Origin: Pauljensenia sp.
GTDB lineage: Bacteria; Actinomycetota; Actinomycetes; Actinomycetales; Actinomycetaceae
Assembly: GCA_029983625.1 (NCBI GenBank)
Contig: JASBZF010000124.1
Location: 1 to 5,232 of the forward strand
Direction of reading: 5' to 3'
DNA: 5,232 bases
Below, in pieces: positions 5,139 through 5,232 of the stretch; position 1 is the stretch's first letter; every line of letters begins with the position of its first letter. The notes beneath the pieces are model-generated. The model had not been told where the DNA came from, ran no database searches, and worked only from the letters and a program-made list of their open reading frames with translations. Position numbers and translations under genes: made by a program.

Positions 5139-5232
5139 CTACATAAAGCCTTTTGATGCCGACACCCACCAGCAACCAGCCACACCCAACACACCCAGCG
5201 CCAACAGCGCGCCAATGACAGTGGCGCCCCCC
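5139..5232 (-). CDS. C-terminal end of an upstream gene: Gly-Gly plus membrane helix, probable surface/membrane protein tail (partial, 5' end outside window)
   Basis: In the minus-strand frame that ends at TAG (5141-5139), 30 codons are open to the window edge and read GGATVIGALLALGVLGV, then AGCWWVSASKGFM. The segment is one hydrophobic helix rich in Leu, Val, Gly and Ala, followed by a short tail with a single Lys. The two glycines at the edge are preceded by a codon ending in G, which would fit ACG (Thr), so this may be the TGG of an LPxTG-type sortase signal. The LPxT part is outside the window, and the tail has less positive charge than a typical sorting signal, so a plain membrane anchor is also possible. 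The gene ends about 90 bases before the putative toxin gene and has the same orientation. Frame and stop are seen directly; the sortase link is inference. Confidence 0.5.
   Translation of the reverse strand, partial: GGATVIGALLALGVLGVAGCWWVSASKGFM

Noticed and set aside
5116..5145. TTGACA with a TACATA 18 bases later on the plus strand
   Set aside because: The -35 match is perfect but the -10 is poor, and it points into the 3' end of the upstream gene with no plus-strand gene in view.

Overview
The window looks like part of a chromosome from a host-associated, moderately high-GC actinobacterium (Actinomyces, Bifidobacterium or corynebacterium relatives are plausible; the genus cannot be fixed from this sequence). 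The clues are a large secreted protein built from Cys-paired DUF11-like beta modules, an actinobacterial membrane-proximal 'DPCG..N..WV.P' domain, an IPMTG sortase signal, and a ribbon-helix-helix antitoxin with a small partner of a type common in that phylum. Every credible gene lies on the minus strand, so the window is best read from right to left.

Right edge (5232 to 4460): first comes the last 30 codons of an upstream gene, a Gly-Gly followed by a transmembrane helix, which looks like the tail of another cell-wall or membrane protein. About 90 bases later is a toxin-antitoxin-like pair. The first gene, the putative toxin, is broken by a tandem duplication of 4 bases (TGCG twice on the plus strand). 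Its stop codon is 2 bases from the start of the intact C-terminal ribbon-helix-helix antitoxin gene, whose strong ribosome binding site lies inside the toxin's last codons.

Middle (4459 to 3919): about 540 bases with no supported gene; it probably contains the leader and promoter of the large surface-protein gene.

Left two thirds (3918 to 323): one giant surface protein of about 1,195 residues. Its signal peptide lies in a different reading frame from the rest of the protein. The two frames meet at an uninterrupted run of nine G (minus strand). With G10 or G7 the signal peptide would be fused in frame to the body and to the sortase signal; with the G9 seen here translation stops after 54 codons. 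This is the classic layout of an ON/OFF contingency gene controlled by slipped-strand mispairing, and it is the main discovery candidate. A homopolymer sequencing error or a fixed pseudogene are the alternatives. The mature protein would consist of an N-terminal DUF11-like module whose cysteine loop carries a roughly 220-residue Gly/Ala/Ser/Val-rich insert, three homologous four-cysteine modules of 158-167 residues, a fourth diverged module, a membrane-proximal domain, and the sorting signal.

Left edge (322 to 1): no gene is supported; it is a GT-rich 3' region with one weak hairpin.
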